Shown: positions 1 to 9,713, counted from the first letter of the stretch. The stretch: DNA of 64,000 nucleotides from UBA1563 sp041671545 (GCA_041671545.1 JBAZBI010000001.1:310001-374000); one strand, 5' to 3'. The notes: generated by a model not told the origin, from the letters alone. Numbers and translations are program-made.

Positions 1-29
1 GTGTCGAATAATTCAATTACATGTTTCAT
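1..29 (-). CDS. Start of a citramalate/isopropylmalate synthase-like gene (partial)
   Basis: Only the first ten residues, MKHVIELFDT, lie in the window; the gene runs off the left edge. They match the N-terminal beta strand of the HMGL-like (DRE-TIM) acyltransferases, which read (F/Y)DTTLRDG; LeuA in this same operon has FDTTLRDG at the equivalent place. A GAGG ribosome-binding site lies 7 nt before the ATG, and the gene follows leuD by 15 nt on the same strand. Citramalate synthase (cimA), which feeds 2-ketobutyrate into isoleucine synthesis, is the likeliest member to follow leuD. Homocitrate or a second isopropylmalate synthase cannot be excluded from ten residues. Confidence 0.45.
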
Positions 30-44
30 TTACATTCCTCAATT

Positions 45-605
45 TTAAGCGATCATGTCCGTTTGCCGAGCATATTCAAATAAATTTCCGGCTTCAAGTA
101 TCGGAAGAATATCTCCAAGCGGTTTCAATTTGTATTCTTCATTTGTTGTTACGTTTAGCAGAATATTTTTTTCAAGATCGATCTTAACTTCATCGCCGGT
201 TTTAATTTTATCATTCAGTTTTTCTACTGATTCGTAAGGAATAACAAATCCTCCGTCAACTGCATTTCTAAAAAATATTCGCGCGTATGATTCCGCAACA
301 ATTACTTTCGTCCCCGCTATTTGCAATGCAAACGGCGCGTGCTCACGGGAAGATCCGCAGCCGAAATTTGCGCCGCCGATAATTATCGGGAATTCTGTTT
401 CAAACTTTTCCGCTTCTACATATTTAATTCCACCGTTCGGTAAGCCCGATTTCTCCATCGGTACAGAAGAAAGTGCATACTTTCCATACATTTTTTTCTC
501 TTCCGGATCGGATAAACTGTACACTAAATGTTCCGCCGGAATTATTTGATCCGTATCAATATTATTACCTAATACGAATGCTTTACCATTTATTACTTTT
601 TCCAT
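45..605 (-). CDS. leuD: 3-isopropylmalate dehydratase small subunit
   Basis: Small (swivel-domain) subunit of isopropylmalate isomerase, which converts 2- to 3-isopropylmalate in leucine synthesis in the cytoplasm, working with LeuC. The 186-residue protein opens with the family start KAFVLGNNIDTDQIIPAEHL and has the substrate-loop signature GGANFGCGSSREHAPFAL at residues 77-94. Its length fits the short LeuD/homoaconitase-type subunits. It lies 29 nt downstream of leuC in the same operon and is followed 15 nt later by a citramalate-synthase-like gene. Nothing looks damaged. Confidence 0.95.
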   Translation of the reverse strand: MEKVINGKAFVLGNNIDTDQIIPAEHLVYSLSDPEEKKMYGKYALSSVPMEKSGLPNGGIKYVEAEKFETEFPIIIGGANFGCGSSREHAPFALQIAGTKVIVAESYARIFFRNAVDGGFVIPYESVEKLNDKIKTGDEVKIDLEKNILLNVTTNEEYKLKPLGDILPILEAGNLFEYARQTDMIA

Positions 606-634
606 TTGTTTCCCTTTTCAATTTCTATTTTCAA

Positions 635-1930
635 TTATAAAAAGTCTCTCGGATCAGTGATAACACCGGTTATCGCTGATGCAGCAACAGTTAACGGAGA
701 TGCTAAATATACTTCCGATTGTCTGCTTCCCATTCTTCCCGGAAAATTTCTGTTAGTAGTTGATATTACTACTTCATTATCCTTCGCTCTTCCAACAGTA
801 TCAGCCGGACCGCCAAGACAAGCGGCGCAGCTTGATTCTGCTATAATACATCCCGCTTTTTCAAAAATATCTTTTAACGATATTCCGCTTATTGTTTCTT
901 CTTCAAGCGCTCTTGCCACTTCTGTTGATGCCGGTACAATGAACGTGGAAGTTTTAACTTGATTTCCTAAAAGTATTTTTGCCGCCGCTTGAAAATCAGA
1001 AAGCTTTCCGCCGGTGCATGAACCGATATAACATTTCGTTAGTTTTGTTCCGGCAACACTTCGTACTGTTCCCATGTTATCAGGACTGTGAGGTTTTGCA
1101 ACAACAGGTTCCAACTCGGCAGTTTTATATTTTCTTATCGAATGATATTTTGCATCCGCATCACTTGTAAAGATTTCATACTCTTTGTTCGTTCTTTCTT
1201 TAACGTACGCTTCTGTTACTGCGTCTGCAGCAATTATTCCGTTCATTCCACCCGCTTCAATAGCCATGTTTGTCAATGTCATACGCTCTGTCATTGATAA
1301 AGAGAAAACTCCTTCACCGTCAAATTCCATCGCGCGGTATGTTGCGCCGTCGGTTGTAATGTCGCCAAGAATTCTAAGAATTAAATCCTTCGCCATTAAG
1401 TATGGAGGAAGTTCGCCTTCAAAAATAAATTTCATCGATTCGGGAACTTTCTCCCAAATTTTTCCTGTACCGAGTATAAACGCCGCGTCGGTGTTTCCAA
1501 CTCCCGTTGCAAACATTCCAAATGCGCCTGATGTACACGTATGCGAATCAGTACCGAATAAAACTGTTCCAGGCACATTGTATCCTTCTTCAGCTAACGC
1601 GAGATGACAAACACCTTTATATCTATCTGTGCCTACATCATAATAATTATCAACGCCATATTGATTTGCGAACTCGCGAAGCAATGAAACATTTCTATTC
1701 GCTTGTGGATTCTTTGTAAAGATATAATGATCTGGGAAAATGACTAATTTATTCTTATCCCAAATCTTCGCAGTTTCGCCGAATTCCCTTTTCCATATTT
1801 CAATTGTCGGTGGACCGCAGACATCGTGAGTCATAAGTACATCTACGTTAAGCCAAATGTTTTGTCCCGGTTCAACAAAAGTTTTTCCGGCGGATTTAGC
1901 TAATATTTTTTCTGTTATGGTCATCTTCAT
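635..1930 (-). CDS. leuC: 3-isopropylmalate dehydratase large subunit
   Basis: Catalytic [4Fe-4S] subunit of isopropylmalate isomerase, partner of LeuD. The 431-residue length matches the shorter archaeal/homoaconitase-type LeuC rather than the ~466-residue E. coli form. Visible signatures are TDSHTCTSGAFG at residues 127-138 and the three cluster cysteines: C305 in GSCTGG, and C368 and C371 in SSCAACLGG. A second Met at residue 3 (MTITEKIL) is an equally good start. The gene lies 14 nt after leuA and 29 nt before leuD, so it is co-transcribed with the ilv-leu operon. Confidence 0.95.
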   Translation of the reverse strand: MKMTITEKILAKSAGKTFVEPGQNIWLNVDVLMTHDVCGPPTIEIWKREFGETAKIWDKNKLVIFPDHYIFTKNPQANRNVSLLREFANQYGVDNYYDVGTDRYKGVCHLALAEEGYNVPGTVLFGTDSHTCTSGAFGMFATGVGNTDAAFILGTGKIWEKVPESMKFIFEGELPPYLMAKDLILRILGDITTDGATYRAMEFDGEGVFSLSMTERMTLTNMAIEAGGMNGIIAADAVTEAYVKERTNKEYEIFTSDADAKYHSIRKYKTAELEPVVAKPHSPDNMGTVRSVAGTKLTKCYIGSCTGGKLSDFQAAAKILLGNQVKTSTFIVPASTEVARALEEETISGISLKDIFEKAGCIIAESSCAACLGGPADTVGRAKDNEVVISTTNRNFPGRMGSRQSEVYLASPLTVAASAITGVITDPRDFL

Positions 1931-1944
1931 AAATTTTTTTTCCC

Positions 1945-3537
1945 TTACACAGCTTGTGATATTTCAGATAAATAAGAATTAGGGAGTTCTTCCTTCGCTT
2001 TAAAATATTGTTCCTGGTGATTTAACGCCTGGAGAAATCCTTTTGCGCTTGCTTCAATAATGTCTGTTGAGATTCCTCTTCCGGTAAAAGTAACCTCATC
2101 TTTTTTAATCTTAACGATAACTTCTCCAAGCGCCTGACGACCGGAAGTTACCGAGCGAACAAAATAGGATTCCAACGATACTTTTGTATTCAATGCCCGC
2201 TCTATAGCGTTAAACGTTGCGTCAACCACTCCATCACCCGTTGCAGATTCCTGCAGCATTTCTTTTTCTGTCTTGATTCGTACCGTTGCAGTCGGGATAG
2301 AATTTGTACCAGAATGAATTTGCAAATAATCAAGTTCATAAACCGATGATGCAAATTTGATTGAACTTTCTTCCATCAATACGCGTAAGTCATCATCATA
2401 AATTTCTTTCTTCTTATCGGCTAACAATAAAAACTTTTCATAAATATCGGAAAGTTCTTTTACTTGTAAATGGTAACCAAGTTCTATCAATCGTGATTTT
2501 AATCCATGCTTACCTGAATGACGACCAAGAACAATTTTTGTTTTTGGGACTCCGACTGTTTCAGGCTGCATTATTTCGTAAGTCTGTCTGTTCTTCAACA
2601 TTCCGTCTTGATGAATGCCGGACTCATGCGCAAAAGCGTTATCGCCAACAATAGCTTTGTTTGGTTGAACAACAATTCCGCTGTAAGATGAAACCATTCT
2701 GCTTGAATTGTAAATTTCTTCAGTTTTAATCTTGGTGAAATACTTCACTAAATCTTTTCTAACTTTTAACGCCATAACAACTTCTTCAAGTGAAGCATTA
2801 CCTGCGCGTTCACCTATTCCGTTTATCGTACATTCAATCTGCCGTGCACCGTTTTCAATTCCCGCTAAAGAATTTGCAACTGCCAAACCAAGATCATTGT
2901 GGCAATGCACGCTTATAATTGCTTTATTTATATTCTTTACGCGTCTTTTCAACTCTGCTATCTTCGCACCGAATTCAGATGGGAAAGTATAACCGGTTGT
3001 ATCGGGAATATTAATGGTTGTTGCACCCGCTTCAATAGCTGTTTCAACTATATCAACCAAATAACCGATGTCCGTTCGTCCTGCGTCTTCAGCAGAATAC
3101 TCAACATCTTTTGTAAAAGATTTTGCGTAGGCTACAGCATCGTGAGTCATTTTTAAAACAGTTTTTCTTTTTTCCGCCAAAGATTTGCCGTAACGATCAT
3201 CTCCAAACTTTCCAAGGATGTGAATGTCCGATGTACTTGTAAACGTATGAATTCTGGGTTTCTTCCCATGCTTCAATGCGTCGTAAGCAGATTTAATATC
3301 TTTTTCGATTGCGCGCGAAAGTCCGGCTACAACTACATTCACTTCATTTGCGATAAGCTGCACTGCTTCAAATTGGGCAGGTGAAGAAACGGGAAACCCG
3401 GCTTCGATAATATCAACATTTAGTTTTTCAAGTTGTCTTGCAATCTCAACTTTTTCCGAAATACTCAATGAAGCTCCGGGTGATTGTTCGCCGTCTCTTA
3501 ATGTTGTGTCAAAAATAAAAATTCTGTTTTTATCCAT
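1945..3537 (-). CDS. leuA: 2-isopropylmalate synthase
   Basis: Condenses acetyl-CoA with 2-ketoisovalerate, the first committed step of leucine synthesis. I start it at the ATG at 3537 (530 residues): the protein then begins MDKNRIFIFDTTLRDGEQ, as the family does, and a GGGAAG ribosome-binding site sits just upstream. A start 20 codons earlier adds only residues foreign to the family. The TIM barrel carries DTTLRDGEQSPGASL near residues 10-24 and the metal-binding HCHNDLG. The last ~140 residues form the LeuA allosteric domain, so leucine feedback is expected (family knowledge). It follows leuB by 28 nt. Confidence 0.95.
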   Translation of the reverse strand: MDKNRIFIFDTTLRDGEQSPGASLSISEKVEIARQLEKLNVDIIEAGFPVSSPAQFEAVQLIANEVNVVVAGLSRAIEKDIKSAYDALKHGKKPRIHTFTSTSDIHILGKFGDDRYGKSLAEKRKTVLKMTHDAVAYAKSFTKDVEYSAEDAGRTDIGYLVDIVETAIEAGATTINIPDTTGYTFPSEFGAKIAELKRRVKNINKAIISVHCHNDLGLAVANSLAGIENGARQIECTINGIGERAGNASLEEVVMALKVRKDLVKYFTKIKTEEIYNSSRMVSSYSGIVVQPNKAIVGDNAFAHESGIHQDGMLKNRQTYEIMQPETVGVPKTKIVLGRHSGKHGLKSRLIELGYHLQVKELSDIYEKFLLLADKKKEIYDDDLRVLMEESSIKFASSVYELDYLQIHSGTNSIPTATVRIKTEKEMLQESATGDGVVDATFNAIERALNTKVSLESYFVRSVTSGRQALGEVIVKIKKDEVTFTGRGISTDIIEASAKGFLQALNHQEQYFKAKEELPNSYLSEISQAV

Positions 3538-3565
3538 TGTCTTCCCTTTCGAAGTTAAATTTATA

Positions 3566-4663
3566 CTAAACTTCCACGGTGGAATTTTTTTTGTCAAATA
3601 CTTCTTCTAACGATTTCAGTACTTCATCTCGCATGACCGTTGTGGAAACAAGAGTCATTCCATCTGAATAAATATCTGCTGTTCTAAAATTCTTTTCAAG
3701 CGTCTTTGCAATTGACTGCTCAATTGCAGCGCTGATCTCCGGAAGATTAAAAGAATAACCGAACATCAAAGCGATTGAAGCGATTGATGCGAGTGGATTT
3801 GCTTTATTTTGTCCTGCAATATCCGGCGCGCTGCCGTGTACCGGTTCGTATAAAGCATATTTTTCACCAAGACTCGCAGATGGGAGCATTCCTAAACTTC
3901 CGGTTATCATCGCAGCAACATCACTTAAAATATCACCAAATAAATTTTGTGTGAGAATAACATCAAACTGTTTTGGATTGCGAACCAACTGCATAGCTGC
4001 ATTGTCAACGTACATATCATTCAGTTTAACATCGGAAAACTCTTCGCTATGAATTTGATGAACAACCTTGCGCCAGAATTGTGAACTTTCCAACACGTTC
4101 GCTTTATCAACTGAAGTAACTCTTCCGCTTCTTTGACGCGCAACAGTAAAAGCTTTTCTTGCAATGCGTTCAACTTCTTCTTTAGAATAGACTAACGTGT
4201 TCCAACCTTTATTTTCATCATAACCGCGGGGTTCACCAAAGTAAATTCCTCCGGTTAATTCTCTGAAAATTACAAGATCGGTTCCCGAAAGCACTTCAGG
4301 ACGCAAGGATGAAGCATCTAGCAACGCATTATATACTTTTGCGGGACGAATGTTAGAAAATAATCCGAGAGATTTTCTCAACTTTAACAATGCCGCTTCC
4401 GGTTTTAAATGATGCGGTAATGATTCCCATTTAACTCCACCCACTGCACCAAGAAATACTGCATCAGAATCATAACATGCGCTAAGTGTTGCTTCGGTTA
4501 AAGGAGTTTCATTCGCATCGTATGAACAGCCACCAATCAAATGATAGCTGTACGAAAGTTCAATTCCGGTTTTCTCAGCTACAAATTGAAGTACTTTAAC
4601 AGCGGCATCGGTAACTTCGGGACCAATTCCATCTCCCGGCAAAAGAGCAATTTTATATTTCAT
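3566..4663 (-). CDS. leuB: 3-isopropylmalate dehydrogenase
   Basis: NAD-dependent oxidative decarboxylation of 3-isopropylmalate to 2-ketoisocaproate in leucine synthesis. The 365 residues match the family. Visible signatures are LLPGDGIGPEV at the N-terminus, RELTGGIYFGEPRG, DKANVLESSQFWR and the NAD-binding EPVHGSAPDIAGQNKANP. It lies between ilvC (55-nt gap containing a perfect hairpin) and leuA (28-nt gap), all on one strand, so one transcript is expected. No defect is visible. Confidence 0.95.
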   Translation of the reverse strand: MKYKIALLPGDGIGPEVTDAAVKVLQFVAEKTGIELSYSYHLIGGCSYDANETPLTEATLSACYDSDAVFLGAVGGVKWESLPHHLKPEAALLKLRKSLGLFSNIRPAKVYNALLDASSLRPEVLSGTDLVIFRELTGGIYFGEPRGYDENKGWNTLVYSKEEVERIARKAFTVARQRSGRVTSVDKANVLESSQFWRKVVHQIHSEEFSDVKLNDMYVDNAAMQLVRNPKQFDVILTQNLFGDILSDVAAMITGSLGMLPSASLGEKYALYEPVHGSAPDIAGQNKANPLASIASIALMFGYSFNLPEISAAIEQSIAKTLEKNFRTADIYSDGMTLVSTTVMRDEVLKSLEEVFDKKNSTVEV

Positions 4664-4682
4664 TTTAAATCCTATTTGTAAT

Positions 4683-4712
4683 TGTAGAGACTTGCTATGG
4701 CAAGTCTCTACA
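4683..4712. repeat. Perfect 13-bp hairpin between ilvC and leuB
   Basis: TGTAGAGACTTGC, a TATG loop and GCAAGTCTCTACA form a perfect inverted repeat in the 55-nt ilvC-leuB gap. There is no T-run on either side, so it does not look like an intrinsic terminator. It could be a REP-like palindrome or an mRNA stability or processing element that separates the ilv and leu parts of the transcript (inference). Confidence 0.75.
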
Positions 4713-4718
4713 TATTAA

Positions 4719-5735
4719 TTAAGCGTCAACTTCTTCTTTTTTATTTTGGTTGAACAACCAGCTCATCATTCCGCGGAGTTTTGCTCCAACTGTTTCGATA
4801 GCATGTTCGGTATTGCTTTTTCTCAACTTTGCGAATTTTGGTCCGCCGCTTCTATATTCAGTCAACCACTCGTTAGCAAATTGTCCAGATTGAATTTCAG
4901 CAAGAATTTTTTTCATTTCATTTTTAGAGTCTTGATTAATGATTCTTGGTCCGCGTGTCATACCGCCATATTCTGCTGTATCGCTAACGGAGTAATTCAT
5001 TCTTGACAATCCTCCTTCATAATAGAGGTCGACGATAAGTTTCATCTCGTGCATACATTCGAAGTAAGCAAGTTCCGGCGGATAACCTGCTTCTGTTAAT
5101 GTTTCAAATCCGGCTTTAATTAATTCTGCCGAACCGCCGCAAAGAACAGCTTGCTCACCGAACAGATCGGTTTCAGTTTCATTCTTGAAATTCGTTTCGA
5201 TAACACCGGCTCTTGCGCCGCCGATTCCTTTTGCCCATGCGAGCGCCAAATCTTTTGTGTTGCCTGAAGGGTCTTGATAAACCGCGATCAAACAAGGAAC
5301 GCCTGAACCTTCAGTAAAAGTTCTGCGTACCAAATGTCCGGGACCTTTTGGAGCGATCATCATTACGTTAACATCAGCCGGAGGCACGATTTGTTTGTAA
5401 TGAATATTGAATCCGTGTCCGAACGCTAAAGTTTTACCGGAAGTAACATGCTGAACAATGTCGTTATCATAAATATCTTTTTGATTTTGATCGGGTAAAA
5501 GAAGCATAATAACATCAGCCCAGGCAGATGCGTCTGAAACAGTTTTTACTTGCAATCCGAGCGCTTCAGCTTTTTCCCAGCGTGCGCTGCTCTGACGAAG
5601 TCCAACACAAACATTCATTCCGCTCTCTTTTAAATTGAGCGCGTGAGCGTGTCCCTGGCTTCCGAAGCCAAGCACAGCAATTTTTTTATCTTTTAGAAAA
5701 TCAAGCGATGCATCGCCATCATAATAAACTTTCAT
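4719..5735 (-). CDS. ilvC: Ketol-acid reductoisomerase (class I)
   Basis: Converts acetolactate or acetohydroxybutyrate to the dihydroxy acids of valine and isoleucine synthesis, with NAD(P)H and Mg2+. The 338 residues match the short class I enzyme. A Rossmann motif (GFGSQGHAHALNLKESG) lies near residues 23-39, MMIAPKGPGHLVRRTF follows, and the C-terminal knotted domain has DLFGEQAVLCGG and the metal/substrate segment around GMTRGPRI. Its ATG overlaps the last base of ilvN, indicating translational coupling. Confidence 0.96.
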   Translation of the reverse strand: MKVYYDGDASLDFLKDKKIAVLGFGSQGHAHALNLKESGMNVCVGLRQSSARWEKAEALGLQVKTVSDASAWADVIMLLLPDQNQKDIYDNDIVQHVTSGKTLAFGHGFNIHYKQIVPPADVNVMMIAPKGPGHLVRRTFTEGSGVPCLIAVYQDPSGNTKDLALAWAKGIGGARAGVIETNFKNETETDLFGEQAVLCGGSAELIKAGFETLTEAGYPPELAYFECMHEMKLIVDLYYEGGLSRMNYSVSDTAEYGGMTRGPRIINQDSKNEMKKILAEIQSGQFANEWLTEYRSGGPKFAKLRKSNTEHAIETVGAKLRGMMSWLFNQNKKEEVDA

Positions 5736-6262
5736 TATACTTTTTCCTTTTCTTTTGTTGTCGAAATTTTAGGTTGAATTTTTGACTGCTCGCCTCGTTT
5801 TAGTGCGACAGTTCCTGAACGCGCGATCTCTTTGATGCCGTATTGAGAAACGACGTTTATTACCGCATCAATTTTATCCGGTGGTCCGGTTATCTCAAGA
5901 GTTAATGTTCTATTATTTATATCGACAATCTTTCCGCGGAAAATATCGCAGATGTTTGTCAGTTCCGGTCTTGTTCCTTTTTGATAAAAGACAGTGATAA
6001 GAGCAAGTTCACGTTCTACACGCGGCTGCCCGGTAAGATCAACTACTTTAATTGTATCAATCAACCGGTTTAACTGCTTAACAACCTGCTCAATAATTTG
6101 ATCGTCACCGGAAGTAACCAACGTCATCCTGGAAATTTCCGGTTCTTCTGTTTCTCCAATAGATATGCTGTGAATATTGAATCCTCTGCCGCTAAACATT
6201 GTTGCAACGCGGTTAAAAGCTCCAAATCGATTTTCGACTAATACAGAAATTGTGTGTTTCAT
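5735..6262 (-). CDS. ilvN: Acetolactate synthase regulatory subunit
   Basis: Small regulatory subunit that confers valine feedback on IlvB (family knowledge). The 175 residues hold an N-terminal ACT domain (VENRFGAFNRVATMFSGRGF, residues ~9-28) and the C-terminal ALS_ss_C domain. Length fits IlvH/IlvN of the ~160-175-residue type. It lies 3 nt after ilvB and shares one base with ilvC, so the three are surely co-translated. Confidence 0.94.
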   Translation of the reverse strand: MKHTISVLVENRFGAFNRVATMFSGRGFNIHSISIGETEEPEISRMTLVTSGDDQIIEQVVKQLNRLIDTIKVVDLTGQPRVERELALITVFYQKGTRPELTNICDIFRGKIVDINNRTLTLEITGPPDKIDAVINVVSQYGIKEIARSGTVALKRGEQSKIQPKISTTKEKEKV

Positions 6263-6265
6263 TTG

Positions 6266-7984
6266 TTATACCATTGTTTTGGGATTTAATCTTTTTGTCA
6301 TCATTTCACCGATAGATGCGCCTGCGGGAACCATCGGGAAAACCATATCTTCTTTAACGACTTTGAATTCAATAAATACAGGACGATCATTAATTGCGAA
6401 CGCTTCATCCAAAACGGAATCAACTTCTTTCGGATGTTCTACAGAAAAAGCCGCGAGTCCAAAAGCTTCCGCTACTTTTCTAAAGTCAGGATTACTTTTT
6501 GAAAGATCAGTAAAACTGTATTTCTCTGCATGAAAGAGTTCCTGCCACTGACGAACCATTCCTAAGAAACTGTTATTAATTACAATAAACTTTATCGGAA
6601 GTTTGTTTGCAACTGCTGTAATCAATTCCTGAATATTCATCTGGAATCCACCGTCTCCGCTTATAGAAATTATCGGACGATCTTTAACACCAAACGCAGC
6701 GCCAATAGATGCCGGGACTGAAAAGCCCATCGTTCCTAATCCGCCGCTGGTTAAATGAGAGCGCGGATGAACAAATTTATAATGCTGCGCAATCCACATT
6801 TGGTGTTGACCAACATCGGAAACGACTACAGCATGTCCTTTAGTTTTGTCAGAAATTTTTTCGATAACAAATTGCGTTCTCAACATTCCGTCATTCGGAT
6901 CAAGATCAAACGGACATTCTTTTTTCCATTTTTCAATTTGTTTCCACCAATCTGTTATCTCCGGACGTTCGTCCATCTCGGCTGCAAGTTCTGCAAGAAC
7001 GTGTTTAACATCTCCAACAATTGGTAAATCAACAACAATGTTTTTATCAATCGCAGTCGGGTCAACGTCAACATGGATTTTGTATGACTTAGTAGAAAAA
7101 GATTCAACTTTTCCGGTCACACGATCATCAAAGCGTGCGCCCAAAGCTATGAGAAGATCACAACTATTCACAGCTTGATTTGCCCAATATGTTCCGTGCA
7201 TTCCAAGCATTCCGAGTGAGAGATCATCAGTTCCCGGGAAAGCGCCTAAACCTTGAAGCGTCATCGTTACCGGCAAATTATTTTCTTTTGCAAGAAGCGC
7301 CAACTCTCGCGTTCCGCCGGACATAATAACTCCGCCGCCAACATAAAGCAAAGGTCTCTTCGCTTTTTTCAGCATCTCCGCTGCTTTTTTAATTTGGTTT
7401 TGATGTCCCATGAATGTTGGTTTGTATCCGCGGATGTCAACTTTTTCAGGATACTCAAATTCGCACATCGAATTTATTACATCTTTTGGAAGATCGACAA
7501 GCACGGGTCCGGGTCTGCCGGTAGAAGCGATAAAAAATGCTTTGCGAATTGTTTCGGCTAATTCTTTTACATCACGTACAAGAAAATTATGTTTTGTGAT
7601 AGGACGGGTAATGCCCATAATATCAGCTTCCTGGAAAGCGTCGTTGCCAATTAGTCTGGTTGGTACTTGTCCGGTAAAAACAACAATGGGAATAGAATCC
7701 ATATAAGCATCGGCAATTCCTGTAACAGTATTTGTCGCACCGGGACCGGAGGTAACAAGCACCACGCCGACTTTTCCGGTAGCTTTTGCATAACCTTCGG
7801 CGGCATGAGTTGCACCCTGCTCGTGCCGGGTTAAAATATGTTCAAGAAAATCAACATCATAGAGTTTTTCGTAAAGTTTTAGAACAGATCCACCCGGATA
7901 TCCAAAAATGTACTCAACTTTTTCTTTGCGCAAACATTCAAAGAAAATTTCGGCTCCGCTCATTTTCTGTTTATGTTCTTTCAT
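6266..7984 (-). CDS. ilvB: Acetolactate synthase large subunit
   Basis: ThDP- and FAD-dependent enzyme that joins two pyruvates, or pyruvate with 2-ketobutyrate, at the entry to valine/leucine and isoleucine synthesis. The 572 residues show FGYPGGSVLKLYEKL, the catalytic-glutamate segment RHEQGATHAAEGYAKATG, and the ThDP-binding GDGGFQMNIQEL followed by NN. An AAGGA site precedes the ATG. It lies 27 nt after ilvD and 3 nt before ilvN. No anomaly was seen. Confidence 0.96.
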   Translation of the reverse strand: MKEHKQKMSGAEIFFECLRKEKVEYIFGYPGGSVLKLYEKLYDVDFLEHILTRHEQGATHAAEGYAKATGKVGVVLVTSGPGATNTVTGIADAYMDSIPIVVFTGQVPTRLIGNDAFQEADIMGITRPITKHNFLVRDVKELAETIRKAFFIASTGRPGPVLVDLPKDVINSMCEFEYPEKVDIRGYKPTFMGHQNQIKKAAEMLKKAKRPLLYVGGGVIMSGGTRELALLAKENNLPVTMTLQGLGAFPGTDDLSLGMLGMHGTYWANQAVNSCDLLIALGARFDDRVTGKVESFSTKSYKIHVDVDPTAIDKNIVVDLPIVGDVKHVLAELAAEMDERPEITDWWKQIEKWKKECPFDLDPNDGMLRTQFVIEKISDKTKGHAVVVSDVGQHQMWIAQHYKFVHPRSHLTSGGLGTMGFSVPASIGAAFGVKDRPIISISGDGGFQMNIQELITAVANKLPIKFIVINNSFLGMVRQWQELFHAEKYSFTDLSKSNPDFRKVAEAFGLAAFSVEHPKEVDSVLDEAFAINDRPVFIEFKVVKEDMVFPMVPAGASIGEMMTKRLNPKTMV

Positions 7985-8011
7985 AAGGTATCCTTTCTCA
8001 CTTCTTTCTTT

Positions 8012-9685
8012 TTATTTTAAAATCGCACCGGTATTAGCAGAAGTTACCATCCTGGCGTATCTGCCTAAGTAACCTTTTTTAATTTTTGGTTCGAATACCG
8101 GAAGTCCAGCTATCCGTTTTTGAATTTCTTCATCGGTTAACTCAACACGTAAAATTCTATTTGGAATATCAACGGTGATTAAATCTCCTTCAACTAAGGC
8201 TGCAATTGGACCGCGTTCTGCTGCTTCGGGAGAAACATGTCCGATGCAGGCACCGCGCGTGCCGCCGGAAAATCTTCCGTCGGTTATTAACGCTACTTTA
8301 TCGCCTAATCCCATTCCCATAATTGCGGAAGTTGGTGAAAGCATTTCAGGCATACCGGGTCCTCCTTTAGGACCTTCATATCGAATAACAACAACATCTC
8401 CGGCTTGAACTTTTCCGGCTAAAATATTTTCCATCGCTTCGTCTTGCGAATTATAAATTCTTGCAGGACCGGTATGCTTCATCATCTTTGGATCAACAGC
8501 TCCCGTTTTTACGATTGAACCAAACGGAGCCAGATTTCCAAATAGTATTGCAAGTCCGCCCGTTTTTGAATAAGGATTTTCAACTGAACGAATGACGGAT
8601 GAATTTTTAATTTCCGCTTGAGCGATGTTTTCACCAAGTGTTTTTCCTGTTACGGTCAATCGAGACAAGTCAAGAATTCCTTCAACTTTAGAAATTTCAT
8701 TCAAGATCGCTGAAATTCCACCGGCTGCATCAACATCTTCCATGTGGACTTCTTTTGTTGCCGGACTAACTTTACAGATATAAGGGACTTTTTGCGAAAG
8801 CGTATTCAATTCAGCAAGATCAAAATCAATTTCTGCTTCATTTGCAATCGCCAATGTATGCAAAACCGTATTTGTACTTCCGCCCATTGCCATATCGAGA
8901 ACAAAGGCATTCATGATTGATTCTTTTGTAATAATGTCTCTTGGCTTAATATCTTTTTCAACTAAAGTAAGAATTTGTTTTGCCGCTGTTTTTGCTAATT
9001 CATGTCGTTTGGGATCGATTGCGAGGATAGAGCCGTTGCCGGGGAGTGCCATTCCGAGCGCTTCCATCAAGCAGTTCATAGAATTGGCAGTGAACATACC
9101 TGAACAGGAACCGCACGATGGACAACTGAAATTTTCTAATTCGGTTAATTGTGCGTCATTTATTTTTCCCGATTGATATTCTCCAACGCCTTCAAATACA
9201 GAAATGAGATCAACTTTTTTGCCTGATGGAGTTTTACCGGCTTTCATAGGTCCGCCGGAAATAAATATTGTTGGAATGTTTACGCGAACAGCAGCTATTA
9301 ACATTCCAGGAACAATCTTATCACAATTAGGAATACAGACCATTCCATCCAAACGATGTGCTTCAACAACGGTTTCAACGCAGTCAGCAATTAATTCTCT
9401 ACTCGCAAGTGAGTAACGCATTCCGATGTGTCCCATTGCAATACCGTCATCAACACCGATGGTGTTAAATTCAAATGGAACTCCACCTGCTTCACGGATA
9501 GCTTCTTTAACAATTCTTCCAAATTCTTGGAGATGGACGTGACCGGGAATTAAATCGATGTAAGAGTTACAAACTCCGATAAAAGGTTTTTTAAAATCTT
9601 CATCGCTCTTAATTACACCGGTAGCTTTCAGCAAACTACGATGCGGAGCTTTATCAAAACCTTTTTTAATTAAATCAGATCTCAA
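8012..9685 (-). CDS. ilvD: Dihydroxy-acid dehydratase
   Basis: Fe-S dehydratase that makes the 2-keto acids of valine and isoleucine. Visible motifs are IPGHVHL, the cluster segments NCDKIVPGML and CPSCGSCSGMFTANSMNCL, and the C-terminal GRFSGGTRG. No ATG fits. I start it at TTG 9685 (557 residues): GAGG lies 5 nt upstream and the protein then begins MRSDLIKKGFDKAPHRSLL, the usual IlvD N-terminus. A TTG at 9712 would add nine residues. It is the first enzyme gene of the ilv-leu operon, downstream of a BCAA-rich leader peptide and attenuator-like hairpins. Confidence 0.93.
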   Translation of the reverse strand: MRSDLIKKGFDKAPHRSLLKATGVIKSDEDFKKPFIGVCNSYIDLIPGHVHLQEFGRIVKEAIREAGGVPFEFNTIGVDDGIAMGHIGMRYSLASRELIADCVETVVEAHRLDGMVCIPNCDKIVPGMLIAAVRVNIPTIFISGGPMKAGKTPSGKKVDLISVFEGVGEYQSGKINDAQLTELENFSCPSCGSCSGMFTANSMNCLMEALGMALPGNGSILAIDPKRHELAKTAAKQILTLVEKDIKPRDIITKESIMNAFVLDMAMGGSTNTVLHTLAIANEAEIDFDLAELNTLSQKVPYICKVSPATKEVHMEDVDAAGGISAILNEISKVEGILDLSRLTVTGKTLGENIAQAEIKNSSVIRSVENPYSKTGGLAILFGNLAPFGSIVKTGAVDPKMMKHTGPARIYNSQDEAMENILAGKVQAGDVVVIRYEGPKGGPGMPEMLSPTSAIMGMGLGDKVALITDGRFSGGTRGACIGHVSPEAAERGPIAALVEGDLITVDIPNRILRVELTDEEIQKRIAGLPVFEPKIKKGYLGRYARMVTSANTGAILK

Positions 9686-9713
9686 GTTGACCTCAAGTTT
9701 ATTAATTGACAAA

